From positions 1-64,000 of the forward strand of contig JAKBAA010000006.1 of NCBI GenBank assembly GCA_021809425.1: DNA of 64,000 nt. The letters are read 5' to 3'. The stretch comes from Actinomycetes bacterium (GTDB lineage: Bacteria > Actinomycetota > Acidimicrobiia > Acidimicrobiales > Bog-793). The first letter of the stretch is position 1. Each line of letters opens with the position of its first letter. The notes beneath the pieces were generated by a model that ran no database searches, was not told the origin of the DNA, and was given only the letters and a program-made list of their open reading frames with translations. Position numbers and translations under genes: made by a program. Shown piece by piece: positions 39,659 through 49,159 of the stretch.

Positions 39659-42403
39659 TCAGCCCTGCTTCGCGTCCGCCCACGTCGGGCCCCAGGCCAG
39701 GTTGACCTCGAGCGGCACCGAGAGAGGGAATGCGGCGCGCATCGCCTGGAGGGTGTGGGCCTCCAGCTCGGCCTGCTCGCCGTCGGGGACCTCGACGACG
39801 ATCTCGTCGTGCACCTGGAGCACGATCCGGGCGGCGAGGCGCCGCTCCTCGATGGCGGCGTCGAGCCGGACGAGGGCCACCTTGAACAGGTCGGCGGCGA
39901 GCCCCTGGATGCCGGCGTTCATCGCCTGACGCTCGGCCGCCTGCCGGACGCGGAAGTTGTCGGAGGCCAATTCGGGGAGGTAGCGGCGCCGGCCGAGGGC
40001 GGTCTCGGTGAAGCCCCGCCTGCGGGCCTCGACGACGGTGTCCTCCATGTAGGCCCGGACGGCCGGGAAGGCGGTGAAGTACTGGGCGAGGATGGCGGCG
40101 GCCTCGTCGACGGGGATGGCGAGCCGCTGGGCGAGACCGTAGGCCTCCATGCCGTAGGCGAGGCCGTAGGAGACCATCTTCGCCTTGGCCCGCTGCGCCG
40201 GGGTGACGGCGTCGGGGGCCACCCCGAAGATGGCGGCGGCGGTCGTGGCGTGGATGTCCTGGCCGGTCGAGAAGGCGGCGAGGAGCCCGGGGTCGCCCGA
40301 CAGGTGGGCGATGACGCGCAGCTCGATCTGGTTGTAGTCGGCCACCAGCAGCAAGGTGCCCGGTGGGGCGACGAACGCCTCCCGGAAGCGCCGTCCCTCG
40401 GGGGTGCGGACGGGGATGTTGTGCAGGTTGGGCTGGTCCGACGACAGGCGGCCGGTGCGGGCGACGGTCTGGTTGAAGCTGGCGTGGATGCGGCCGTCGG
40501 CGGCCACCTCGGCGAGGAGGCCGTCGCCGTAGGTGGAGCGGAGCTTCTCCACCTCGCGGTAGCGGAGCAGGGTCTCGACGAGCGGGTGCTCGTCGCGCAG
40601 CTTCTCGAGGGTGGCGGCGTCGGTCGAGTAGCCGGTCTTGGTCCGCCGCTGCGGCTTGAGGGCGAGCTTGTCGTACAGGACGACGCGCAGCTGGGTGGTC
40701 GAGTTGACGTTGAACGGCTCGCCGGCGAGCGCCTGCACCTCGGCCTCGAGGGCGGCGGCGTCGTGGGTGAGCTCGTCGCCGATCGCCTTCAGCCGGTCCC
40801 GGTCGACGGCGATGCCGGCGACCTCCATACGGGCGAGGACGCGCACGAGCGGTCGCTCCACCTCCTCCCACAGGCGGCGCTCGCCGACCTCGTCGAGCCC
40901 CTCGGCGAGCCGCCGGGCGAGCGCCCCGACGACGCTGGCCCGCTCGCCGGCCGCCTCGGCCGGCGAGACGGCGGTGGCGTCGAGGTCGAAGCCGAGCTGG
41001 CCACCGGCCGCCTCGCTCGTGGCGGGCGCCACCAGGCCGAGCCTGCCGGCGACCTGGTCGAGCGACGCCTGGCCCTCGGCCGGGTCGACGAGGTAGGCGG
41101 CCACGGCCGTGTCGAGGTCGAGCCCGGTCAGGTCGATGCCGAGGGGCAGGAGGACGCGCAACAGCTCCTTCACCCGGTGTCCGACGACCCGGCGAGCCCC
41201 GCCGGTGCCGGCCCGGAGGGCGTCGGCGAGGGCCGCCCGGACCGCTGCCGCTTCGAGCAGGTGGCCGGGGAGGTAGCCGACCTGGTCCCGCCCGACGACG
41301 AGGACGGCGAGGCCCTCGAGGGGCGACCGGCCGGGCGGGCCGGACCAGCTCGGCTCGACCACGACCGGGCCGGGAGCGGCGGCCGCCTCGGCGAGGAGGG
41401 CGAGGGCACCGGCCGGGTCGAGGACGGTGACCGGCAGGGCGGTGGGGCCGGCCGGGGCGGGGCCGACCTGGGTGGGGCCGACGGCGGGGTCGAGCGGTCC
41501 GGCGGGGCCCCCGGCGGAGCGGCCGAGCTGGTCGAGCACGCCGAGCAGGCGCTCGCGCGGGGCACGCAGCTCGAGCAGGTCGAACAGCCGGCCGAGCGCC
41601 TCCCGGTCCTCCTGACCGAGCCCGAGGGCGCCGGGGTCGAGCTCGAGCGGCACGTCGCGCACGGCCGGGGTGAGCTGAAGGTTGCGGCGCACCTGTGCCT
41701 CGCAGTCGGCCAGCGAGGCCCGCAGCTTCGGAGTGCAGGTGGCCAGGCCGGCGTACAGGGCGTCGACGTCGCCGTAGGTGACGACGAGCTTCGCCGCCGT
41801 CTTCTCCCCGACCCCGGGCACGCCGGGAAGGTTGTCGGACGGGTCGCCCCGGAGGGCGGCGAGGAACGGGTACTGCGCCGGTGGAACCCCGGTGCGCTCG
41901 GCGATGCCTGCCTCGTCGTACAGGACGTAGTCGCTGACGCCGCGGCGGTTGTACAGGACCCGCACGTGCGGGTCGGCCACGAGCTGGAAGGCGTCGCGGT
42001 CGCCCGTTACCACCACCACGTCGTCGCCGCCGGCGGCGAGGGTGCCGGCGACCGTGGCAAGGACGTCGTCGGCCTCGAACCCGGCGGCGTCGAGGGCCGG
42101 CACCCCGAGGGCGGTGACGAACTGGCGGATCAGCCCGAGCTGCTGGCGGAGCGGCTCGGGGGTCGGCGGCCGCCCGGCCTTGTAGTCGGGGGCGAGCTCG
42201 TCCCGGAAGGTCGGCTCGGACCGGTCGAAGGCGACGGCCATCCCGTCGGGGCGGAAGTCGCCGAGCAGCTTGGTGACCATCGACACGAACCCGTACACCG
42301 CCTGGGTCTCCTGGCCCGACGACGTCCGCATGCCGGCCTCCTGGAGGGCGAACCACGCTCGGTAGGCGAGCGAGTGACCGTCGAGGAGCAGGTAGGTCGC
42401 CAT
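39659..42403 (-). CDS. polA: DNA polymerase I
   Basis: N-terminal 5'-nuclease (LLLDGHSLAYRAWFAL); polymerase motifs DYNQIELRVIAHLSGD, QRAKAKMVSYGLAYGMEAYGLA, VLQVHDEIVVE. Confidence 0.97.
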   Translation of the reverse strand: MATYLLLDGHSLAYRAWFALQEAGMRTSSGQETQAVYGFVSMVTKLLGDFRPDGMAVAFDRSEPTFRDELAPDYKAGRPPTPEPLRQQLGLIRQFVTALGVPALDAAGFEADDVLATVAGTLAAGGDDVVVVTGDRDAFQLVADPHVRVLYNRRGVSDYVLYDEAGIAERTGVPPAQYPFLAALRGDPSDNLPGVPGVGEKTAAKLVVTYGDVDALYAGLATCTPKLRASLADCEAQVRRNLQLTPAVRDVPLELDPGALGLGQEDREALGRLFDLLELRAPRERLLGVLDQLGRSAGGPAGPLDPAVGPTQVGPAPAGPTALPVTVLDPAGALALLAEAAAAPGPVVVEPSWSGPPGRSPLEGLAVLVVGRDQVGYLPGHLLEAAAVRAALADALRAGTGGARRVVGHRVKELLRVLLPLGIDLTGLDLDTAVAAYLVDPAEGQASLDQVAGRLGLVAPATSEAAGGQLGFDLDATAVSPAEAAGERASVVGALARRLAEGLDEVGERRLWEEVERPLVRVLARMEVAGIAVDRDRLKAIGDELTHDAAALEAEVQALAGEPFNVNSTTQLRVVLYDKLALKPQRRTKTGYSTDAATLEKLRDEHPLVETLLRYREVEKLRSTYGDGLLAEVAADGRIHASFNQTVARTGRLSSDQPNLHNIPVRTPEGRRFREAFVAPPGTLLLVADYNQIELRVIAHLSGDPGLLAAFSTGQDIHATTAAAIFGVAPDAVTPAQRAKAKMVSYGLAYGMEAYGLAQRLAIPVDEAAAILAQYFTAFPAVRAYMEDTVVEARRRGFTETALGRRRYLPELASDNFRVRQAAERQAMNAGIQGLAADLFKVALVRLDAAIEERRLAARIVLQVHDEIVVEVPDGEQAELEAHTLQAMRAAFPLSVPLEVNLAWGPTWADAKQG

Positions 42404-42460
42404 GCCCCGATGCTACGAGCCCCCCGGAGGCAACGCCCCGGCGGCGGTACCATCGTGACG

Positions 42461-43216
42461 ATGCCCCCCGGCTTCCACCCGCCGCTCGAGGAGTACCTCG
42501 AGACGATCTACGGGCTCGTCGAGGAGGGCGTCCCGGTCATCCAGGCCCGCCTCGTCGAGCGGCTCGGGCACAGCCCGCAGGCGGTGTCCGAGATGGTCCA
42601 GCGCCTGGCCGCCGACGGCTACCTGGCGCGCTCGGGGCGTGGCCTGCTGCTGACCGAGGCCGGCCGGGCCGAGGCCGAGCGGGTGGTGCGCCGGCACCGC
42701 CTGGCCGAGCGCTTCCTCGTCGAGGTGGTCGGGCTGCCCTGGCACCAGGCCCACGTCGAGGCCGGACGGTGGGAGCACGTCATCTCCGACGACGTCGAGC
42801 GGCGCTTCGCCGAGATCCTCGGCCACCCGGCCACGTGCCCCCACGGCAACCCCATCCCGGGCGAGGCCCGGGACGAGACGCCCCAGGTGGCCCTCGCCGA
42901 GGTCGCTCCCGGCGAGCGGCTGCGGCTGGCACGCATCACCGAGAAGGTGGAGACCGACCACGACGCCCTCGTCTACCTCAACCGCCACGGCCTCGTCCCG
43001 GGACGCTCGGCGCGGGTCCAGTCGGTGGCCCCCGACGGCACCACCATCCTGGAGCTCGAGCCGGTACCGGTCGGCCTGGCGTTCCTGGCCAGCCAGTCGG
43101 ACGGCGCCGACACGGTGGCCCTCGGGGCCGAGCTGTGCCGTGAGCTGTACGTCAACGCCCTCTCCGACCCCCACCGGGCCGGGACGCCCGCGGGGGCGGG
43201 CGCCGGGGCGGCCTAG
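42461..43216 (+). CDS. DtxR/MntR-family metal-dependent transcriptional regulator
   Basis: EEYLETIYGLVEEGVPVIQARLVERLGHSPQAVSEMVQRLAADGYL, RRHRLAERFLVEVVGLPWHQAHVEAGRWEHVISDDVERR, C-terminal SH3-like FeoA part. Confidence 0.93.
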   Translation: MPPGFHPPLEEYLETIYGLVEEGVPVIQARLVERLGHSPQAVSEMVQRLAADGYLARSGRGLLLTEAGRAEAERVVRRHRLAERFLVEVVGLPWHQAHVEAGRWEHVISDDVERRFAEILGHPATCPHGNPIPGEARDETPQVALAEVAPGERLRLARITEKVETDHDALVYLNRHGLVPGRSARVQSVAPDGTTILELEPVPVGLAFLASQSDGADTVALGAELCRELYVNALSDPHRAGTPAGAGAGAA

Positions 43217-43289
43217 CGGCCCGGGCCAGCGGCCCGAGCTGGCGGGAGGGCCGGAGCTGGCGGCCCGAGCTGGCGGGAGGGCCGCTAGG
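43212..43289. terminator. Putative bidirectional terminator (inverted repeat CCTAGCGGCCC...GGGCCGCTAGG)
   Basis: Perfect 11-bp arms (43212-43222 and 43279-43289) between convergent genes; arms contain both stop codons; no U-tract. Confidence 0.5.
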
Positions 43290-43881
43290 GTGCGAGGCCG
43301 CCCTCGACGACCTCACGGGCGATCGCCCGCATGGTCGTGCGGCGGCGCATGGCGCTGTCACGGATGAACGTGAACGCCTCCGACTCGGACAGGGCCTGGT
43401 CGTCCATCAGGCGGCCCTTGGCCCGGTCGACCCAGCGGCGCGTCTCGAGCTGCTCCTCGAGGCCCTGCTTGTCGTCGGCCAGCGAGGCGTTCTCGGCCTC
43501 GAGCGCCTGCAGCTCGGCGAAGCGGCCGAGGGCGACCTCGATCGCCGGCAGCAGCTCCTCCTTCTGGAAGGGCTTCACCAGGTAGGCGAGGACCCCGGCG
43601 TCGCGGGCCTGCTCGACGAGGTCACGCTGGCTGAAGGCCGTCAGGACGAGGACAGCGGTGCGCGGGCCCTGCTGGATCTGGCGGGCGGCAGCCAGGCCGT
43701 CGAGCCCGGGCATCTTGATGTCGAGCACGACGAGATCGGGCTGGAGCTGGCGGACGAGCTCGACGGCCTCGTCGCCCCGGCCGGTCTCGCCGACGACCTC
43801 GAAGCCCTCCTCCTCGAGGGTCTCCCGCAGGTCGAGCCGCACGATGGCCTCGTCCTCGGCGATCACGACCGTCCGCGCCAA
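43285..43881 (-). CDS. ANTAR-domain response regulator
   Basis: Receiver domain VVIAEDEAIVRLDLRETLEEEG...LVVLDIKMPGLDG...YLVKPF; C-terminal ANTAR 'VDRAKGRLMDDQALSESEAFTFIRDSAMRRRTTMRAIAREVV'. Start TTG 43881 preferred. Confidence 0.93.
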   Translation of the reverse strand: MARTVVIAEDEAIVRLDLRETLEEEGFEVVGETGRGDEAVELVRQLQPDLVVLDIKMPGLDGLAAARQIQQGPRTAVLVLTAFSQRDLVEQARDAGVLAYLVKPFQKEELLPAIEVALGRFAELQALEAENASLADDKQGLEEQLETRRWVDRAKGRLMDDQALSESEAFTFIRDSAMRRRTTMRAIAREVVEGGLAP

Positions 43882-43998
43882 CCTGCTCCCCTTCCTGCGC
43901 CGACGGCGCGCCCTGCGGCGCCGTGGCGCCGATGCGCACAATGTAGGCCGCCCGACCGGCTCCCGGGCGAACCGCCGGGCGACGGGCGCGACGGCCGG

Positions 43999-44310
43999 TC
44001 AGGCGAGCGGCACCAGCAGGTCGTCCAGGGCGACGTCCTGGGCGGCCTCCAGCTCGGCCAGCTGCTCGCGCGCCCCTGCCAGGGCGCTGGCGGCGGCCTC
44101 CACCTCCCGCCGGGCCGCCTCGAGGGCGCGCTGGGCCCCCGGGGTCTCCGCCGCCAGGGCGCGCCGGCGGGCCTCCTCGGCGCCGCGGCGGGCGGCGTCC
44201 AGGTGGGCGCCGAGGACGCCGGCGAGCTCGCGGGCGACGGCGAGGGCGGCGTGGGCCTCGAACAGGCGGCGCTCGGCGCGCAACCGGCGCAGCTCGGGCT
44301 GGGCACGCAT
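43999..44310 (-). CDS. Small coiled-coil hypothetical protein
   Basis: MRAQPELRRLRAERRLFEAHAALAVARELAGVLGAHLDAARRGAEEARRRA...; Ala/Glu/Arg-rich helical. Confidence 0.5.
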   Translation of the reverse strand: MRAQPELRRLRAERRLFEAHAALAVARELAGVLGAHLDAARRGAEEARRRALAAETPGAQRALEAARREVEAAASALAGAREQLAELEAAQDVALDDLLVPLA

Positions 44311-44336
44311 CGGCCCATCGTACGCTGCCGACCTGC

Positions 44337-45602
44337 TCAGCGGCTCGCGCCGGTCCCTGGTCGGCGGCCCGGCTCGACGGCGCCGGCGAGGCGACCCCCG
44401 GCGGCGGCGAGCGCCGCGGCGAGCGGGCGGCGTCCGACGCCCGGGCCCGGCGGCACCGCCAGCTCGCCGTCGACCACCACGTGCGGCTCGGTCAGGTCGC
44501 CGGCGAAGTACCGGTCGCTCCCCCCGAGGTCGCCCGGGAGGTCGAAGGCGGGCAGGGCGGCCACGGCCAGGCTGGCGGCCCGCCCGAGCCCGGTCTCGAG
44601 CATCCCGCCGAGCGCGCACGACCACCCGAGCTGGCGGGCCCGACCGGCCAGGCGGGCGGCGGCGAGCAGGCCGCCGGAGGGGCCCGGCTTCACCACGAGG
44701 CCACGCCCGGCGCCGAGGGCCGCCGCCGCCTCCAGCTGGCCGATCGTGCGGACGGCCTCGTCGAGCAGGACCGGCGTCTCGAGATCGGCCGCCAGCCGGC
44801 CGTGGCCGACGAGGTCGTCCGGGTCGAGCGGCTGCTCGATCGCCGCCAGGCCCAACCGGTCGAGCAGGCGAAGGTCGTCGGCGTCGTCCCGGTCGTCGAG
44901 GCGGTAGGTGCCGTTGGCGTCCACCACCAGCGCAACCTCCGGCAGGGCGCGCCGCACGGCGGCCACCTGGGCGGCGTGGCGACCGGGTGCCACCTTGCAC
45001 TTGAGCCGGCCGTAGCCCGCTCCGACGGCGGCGGCGGCGGCCTCGACCAGGGCGGCGGCGCTCCCCTGCAGCCCGACGGTCGCCCCGGCCGGCACCCGGT
45101 CGCGGCTGGCCCCGAGCGCGTCGGCCAGCCGGCGGCCCTCGCCGCGCAGGGCGGCGTCCACCACCGCCATCTCGAGCGCCGCCTTGGCCATCCGGTGCCC
45201 CCGTACCGGCGCCATCGCCGCCAGCGCCGCCTCGGCGCTCTCGAGCGCCGTCACCGCCCCGGCCAGCCGGGCGTCGGCCAGGACCCTCGGCGCCAGGTGG
45301 TCGAGCAGCACCGGGACGACGCCGGCGGCGTGCTCCTCGCTGTAGGCCGGCTCCGCCAGCGCCACGCACTCGCCCCACCCCTCGCCCGCACCGCCCGTGC
45401 CGAACGCCCCGGCGGCCCCAATAGCCGGGTCGGCCCCGATCGCCGGGTCGGCCCCGATAGCCCCGTCCCACCCGGCCGCCGCATCTGCGACGAGCACCCG
45501 GACGAGCACCACCGGGCGGCGTGCCTCTGCGCCGAGGCCGGTGGCGAGGGGGTGGCGGAGGGTGAGCTGGGCGACGTGCACCTCGATCCGGTCGATCTGC
45601 AC
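44337..45602 (-). CDS. menC: Enolase-superfamily enzyme, o-succinylbenzoate synthase-like
   Basis: AKAALEMAVVDAALR, YGRLKCKVAPGRH, VVDANGTYRLDD, IEQPLDPDDLVGH, LLDEAVRT, LGGMLETGLGRAASLAVAAL. Confidence 0.85.
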   Translation of the reverse strand: MQIDRIEVHVAQLTLRHPLATGLGAEARRPVVLVRVLVADAAAGWDGAIGADPAIGADPAIGAAGAFGTGGAGEGWGECVALAEPAYSEEHAAGVVPVLLDHLAPRVLADARLAGAVTALESAEAALAAMAPVRGHRMAKAALEMAVVDAALRGEGRRLADALGASRDRVPAGATVGLQGSAAALVEAAAAAVGAGYGRLKCKVAPGRHAAQVAAVRRALPEVALVVDANGTYRLDDRDDADDLRLLDRLGLAAIEQPLDPDDLVGHGRLAADLETPVLLDEAVRTIGQLEAAAALGAGRGLVVKPGPSGGLLAAARLAGRARQLGWSCALGGMLETGLGRAASLAVAALPAFDLPGDLGGSDRYFAGDLTEPHVVVDGELAVPPGPGVGRRPLAAALAAAGGRLAGAVEPGRRPGTGASR

Positions 45603-45715
45603 GCCCGATGCTTAGCCGGCGCACCGGAGCCATGCCGGCGGCGCCCGGCGCGGGTAGCCTGCCGGGGGCCGCCGTGCGCGGCCCGGCTCGGCGGCGGTGC
45701 AACGGCCGGCGGCGG

Positions 45716-45798
45716 GCCCGGATGGCGGAACGGCAGACGCGGCGGCCTCAAAAGCCGCTGTCCGAGAGGGCGTGCGGGTTCGAGTCCCGCTCCGGGCA
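45716..45798 (+). tRNA. tRNA-Leu(CAA)
   Basis: GCCCGGATGGCGGAACGGCAGACGCGGCGGCCTCAAAAGCCGCTGTCCGAGAGGGCGTGCGGGTTCGAGTCCCGCTCCGGGCA; anticodon loop CTCAAAA; long variable arm. Confidence 0.95.
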
Positions 45799-45913
45799 CG
45801 GGACCGGCGAGTGGCCGGTGGCTGTAACCGGCGGCGGTCGTGCCGGGTCGAACCCGTAGGGGTTGCGACAGATGGGCGGCCGCGCACGAGCGGGACGCGA
45901 AAGGGGCAGTTGG

Positions 45914-47173
45914 TTGCTGGCGTTCACCTTCCCGGGGCAAGGCTCCCAGCGGCCGGCGATGGGGGCGAGCTGGACCGGGCACGAGTCGTTCGAGCTCGTC
46001 ACCCACGCCAGCGAGGTCGTCGGCCTCGACGTCGCCGCGCTGCTGCTCGAGGCAGACCAGGAGACGCTCACCCGGACGGCGAACGCCCAGCTGGCCACGT
46101 TCGTGACGAGCCTCGTGGTGCTCGACGCCGCCGAGCGGCTCGGGCTGGAGCCGGCCGCCTGCGCCGGGCACAGCCTGGGCGAGTACACCGCCCTCGTCGC
46201 CACCGGGGCGCTCACCTACGAGGACGGCCTGCGCCTCGTGTGGGAGCGCGGCGCCGCCATGCAGGACGCCGCCGACCAGCGCGCCGGCACCATGATGGCG
46301 GTGCTCGGGCTCGATGACGACGACGTGGCCGCCGCCTGCCAGCGGAGCGAGGGCGAGGCGTGGGTGGCCAACTACAACGCCCCCGGCCAGGTGGTGATCG
46401 CCGGCGACCCGGCCGCCCTGGCGGAGGTGGCCGAGATCGCGAGGTCGCTCGGGGCGAAGCGGGTGCTGGCGTTCCCGGTCGGGGGGGCCTTCCACACGCC
46501 GTTCATGACACCGGCCCGCGACCGGCTGCGCAAGGCGCTCGCCACCGTCACCTTCCACCCGGCCGAGCCGGTCGTGGTCGCCAACGTCGACGCCCGCCCG
46601 CATCCCGAGCCGGACGACTGGCCCGGGCTGCTGTCGGCCCAGCTGTGCGGCCCGGTGCGGTGGCGCCAGAGCCTCGCCACGCTGCACGGGGCCGGTGCCC
46701 GCACCTTCGTCGAGCTGGGACCGGGCGGGGTGCTGACCGGGCTCGTCAAGCGGGCGCTGCCCCCCGACGGGGTGACCGCCGTGTCGGTCGCCACGCCGGC
46801 CGACCTCGAGGGGCTGGTCGAGCGGCTAGCCGGCGCTGCGGCGGCGACGGGACGGGAGACGGCGCACGACAACGAGCGGTTCCTCATGACCGAGCGGCTC
46901 ATCGTGGCGCCGGCTACCGGCCGGTTCCGGCCGGAGCCGGCGTTCGCTGCGGCGACGCCCCAGCTGCCGACCCGCCGCGACCGGGATGGCGACACCGCGG
47001 CCGCGCCGGCGGGACAGCTCCAGGTGGCGGTCGGCGACCGGGTCGGGTGGGCGGGCGAGGCCGAGATACGCTCCGCCTTCGCCGGGAGCCTCGAGGGCCT
47101 GCTCGTCCTCCCCGGCGAGCGTGTGGTCCCCGGCCAGCCGGTGGCCTGGCTGCGAGCGAGCGAGGAGCGCTGA
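45914..47173 (+). CDS. fabD: Malonyl-CoA:ACP transacylase with C-terminal biotinyl/lipoyl-like domain
   Basis: FTFPGQGSQRPAMG, CAGHSLGEYTALVATGAL, GGAFHTPFM; TTG start with AAAGGGG SD; C-terminal ~95 aa barrel-sandwich-like. Confidence 0.92.
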   Translation: MLAFTFPGQGSQRPAMGASWTGHESFELVTHASEVVGLDVAALLLEADQETLTRTANAQLATFVTSLVVLDAAERLGLEPAACAGHSLGEYTALVATGALTYEDGLRLVWERGAAMQDAADQRAGTMMAVLGLDDDDVAAACQRSEGEAWVANYNAPGQVVIAGDPAALAEVAEIARSLGAKRVLAFPVGGAFHTPFMTPARDRLRKALATVTFHPAEPVVVANVDARPHPEPDDWPGLLSAQLCGPVRWRQSLATLHGAGARTFVELGPGGVLTGLVKRALPPDGVTAVSVATPADLEGLVERLAGAAAATGRETAHDNERFLMTERLIVAPATGRFRPEPAFAAATPQLPTRRDRDGDTAAAPAGQLQVAVGDRVGWAGEAEIRSAFAGSLEGLLVLPGERVVPGQPVAWLRASEER

Positions 47174-48117
47174 TGGGCATCGCCATCACCGGCTGGGGCA
47201 CCGCCCTGCCGGACAAGGTCGTGACGAACGCCGACCTCGAGGTGCGCCTCGACACGTCCGACCAGTGGATCGTCGACCGGACCGGCATCCGGGAGCGGCG
47301 GGTCGGCGGCACGACCAGCGCCCTCGCCATCGAGGCCTGCGAGCGGGCCCTCGTGCGGGCAGGTCGCTCGGGCGACGACGTCGGCCTCGTGGTGCTCGCC
47401 ACCACGACCCCCGACCAGACCATCCCGGCCTCGTCGGCGTCGATCCACCACGCCCTCGGCTGCCGGGGCGGGGCGTTCGACCTGAACGCCGCGTGCGCAG
47501 GGTTCGTGTACGCCCTCGTCACCGTCGACGCCCTCCTCCAGAAGGGTGGCGGGCGGGCGCTCGTGGTCGGCACCGACACGCTGTCACGGGTCACCGACCA
47601 CGACGACCGCTCGACGGCCATCCTGTTCGGCGACGGCTCGGGCGCCGTGCTGCTCGACGCCGAGGCCGGCGGGGCGGGGCCGCTCGTGCTCGGAGCCGAC
47701 CTCGGCGTGGACGGGTCGGCCGCCGGGCTGCTGTTCGCCGAGGTGGGTGGCACCATCCAGATGGAAGGTCGCGAGGTCTTCCGCCGTGCGGTGCGGGCCG
47801 AGATCGACTCGATCACGAAGGTGCTCGACACCTGCGGGATCACCCCGGACGACCTGGCCCTGTTCGTGCCGCACCAGGCCAACGTGCGGATCATCGACGC
47901 CGTCAACGAGCGGCTCGGCTTCCCGTCGGAGCGCACGGCGCTGGTGCTCGAGCGCACCGGCAACACCTCGGCCGCCTCGATCCCGCTCGCCCTGTGCGAG
48001 GCGGCCGACGCCGGCCGGCTTCGCGACGGCGACCTCGTCCTGCTCTCCGGGTTCGGCGCCGGGATGACCTGGGCCTCGGCGGTCATCCGCTGGGGCACCG
48101 CCGCTCCGGCTCGATGA
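47173..48117 (+). CDS. fabH: Beta-ketoacyl-ACP synthase III
   Basis: TGWGTALPDKVVTNADLE, DQWIVDRTGIRERR, AFDLNAACAGFVYAL, FVPHQANVRIIDAV, NTSAASIPLAL. Confidence 0.97.
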   Translation: MGIAITGWGTALPDKVVTNADLEVRLDTSDQWIVDRTGIRERRVGGTTSALAIEACERALVRAGRSGDDVGLVVLATTTPDQTIPASSASIHHALGCRGGAFDLNAACAGFVYALVTVDALLQKGGGRALVVGTDTLSRVTDHDDRSTAILFGDGSGAVLLDAEAGGAGPLVLGADLGVDGSAAGLLFAEVGGTIQMEGREVFRRAVRAEIDSITKVLDTCGITPDDLALFVPHQANVRIIDAVNERLGFPSERTALVLERTGNTSAASIPLALCEAADAGRLRDGDLVLLSGFGAGMTWASAVIRWGTAAPAR

Positions 48118-48842
48118 GCGGGCGCGTCGCCCTCGTCACGGGCGGGTCGCGCGGCATCGGGCTGGCCTGCGCCCGGTGGCTCCAGGCGGCCGGCGACCGG
48201 GTGGCCGTGACCTACCGGACCAAGCCGCCCGAGGTCGACGGGCAGGACGGGACGGCACCGCTGCTCCCGGTGGCCTGCGACGTCACCGCTCCCGACGAGG
48301 TCGAGGCGGCCTTCGCCCAGGTGGAGGAGCGGCTCGGCAAGGTCGAGGTGCTGGTGTGCGCCGCCGGCATCGCCGACGACGGGCTGCTGCTGCGCATGAG
48401 CGACGCCCAGTGGGACGCCGTGGTCGACACCAACCTGACCGGCTGCTTCCGGGTCGTCCGTCGGGCGCTCCCGGGGATGGTGCGCGCCCGCTCCGGCCGG
48501 ATCGTGCTGGTGTCGTCGGTTGTCGCCCTGCTCGGCAACGCCGGCCAGGCCAACTACTCGGCAGCCAAGGCCGGCCTCATCGGCTTCGCCCGGTCGGCCG
48601 CCCGCGAGGTGGCGTCGCGTTCGGTGACCGTCAACGTGGTGGCGCCCGGCCTGATCGACACCGATATGCTCTCGGCGCTCGGCGACGAGCGCACGGCGGC
48701 CTTCGCCGAGCGGGTTCCGCTCGGCAGGATCGGCACGCCCGACGAGGTGGCGGCCGTCGTCGGCCTGCTCTGCTCGCCCGAAGCCTCCTATGTCACGGGG
48801 GCCGTCGTCCCCGTCGACGGCGGCCTCGGCATGGGACACTGA
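48114..48842 (+). CDS. fabG: 3-oxoacyl-ACP reductase (SDR)
   Basis: VALVTGGSRGIGLACARWL, NYSAAKAGLIGFARSAAREVA, VAPGLIDTDM, VVPVDGGLGMGH. Confidence 0.95.
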   Translation: MSGRVALVTGGSRGIGLACARWLQAAGDRVAVTYRTKPPEVDGQDGTAPLLPVACDVTAPDEVEAAFAQVEERLGKVEVLVCAAGIADDGLLLRMSDAQWDAVVDTNLTGCFRVVRRALPGMVRARSGRIVLVSSVVALLGNAGQANYSAAKAGLIGFARSAAREVASRSVTVNVVAPGLIDTDMLSALGDERTAAFAERVPLGRIGTPDEVAAVVGLLCSPEASYVTGAVVPVDGGLGMGH

Positions 48843-48922
48843 CAGCCGCTGGGCCGGCCCGACCGGCCCGCGACACGCCCGGGGGCAACGGCGCCGCCGG
48901 CACGACAAGGAGAACCAACAAG

Positions 48923-49159
48923 GTGGCAGACGACACGTTCGAGAAGTTCCGTGCCTGCGCGGTCGACGTGCTGCAGGTGCCGGCCGAGAAGGTCGTGCCC
49001 GAGGCGACCTTCGCCGGTGACCTCGACGCCGACAGCCTGGACCTCGTGGAGTTCGTGATGGCCCTCGAGGAGGCCTTCGAGATCACCGTCGACGAGGCCG
49101 AGCTGCAGGGTGTCGAGACGGTCGGCCAGGCGTACGAGCTCGTGACCAACAAGCTCTGA
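48923..49159 (+). CDS. acpP: Acyl carrier protein
   Basis: GTG start with AAGGAG SD; DLDADSLDLVEFVMALEEAFEI phosphopantetheine site. Confidence 0.96.
   Translation: MADDTFEKFRACAVDVLQVPAEKVVPEATFAGDLDADSLDLVEFVMALEEAFEITVDEAELQGVETVGQAYELVTNKL

Noticed and set aside
39584-43216. 1210-aa plus-strand ORF opposite polA
   Set aside because: Only the 3' part from 42461 (DtxR-type) is real coding; the rest is antisense to polA.
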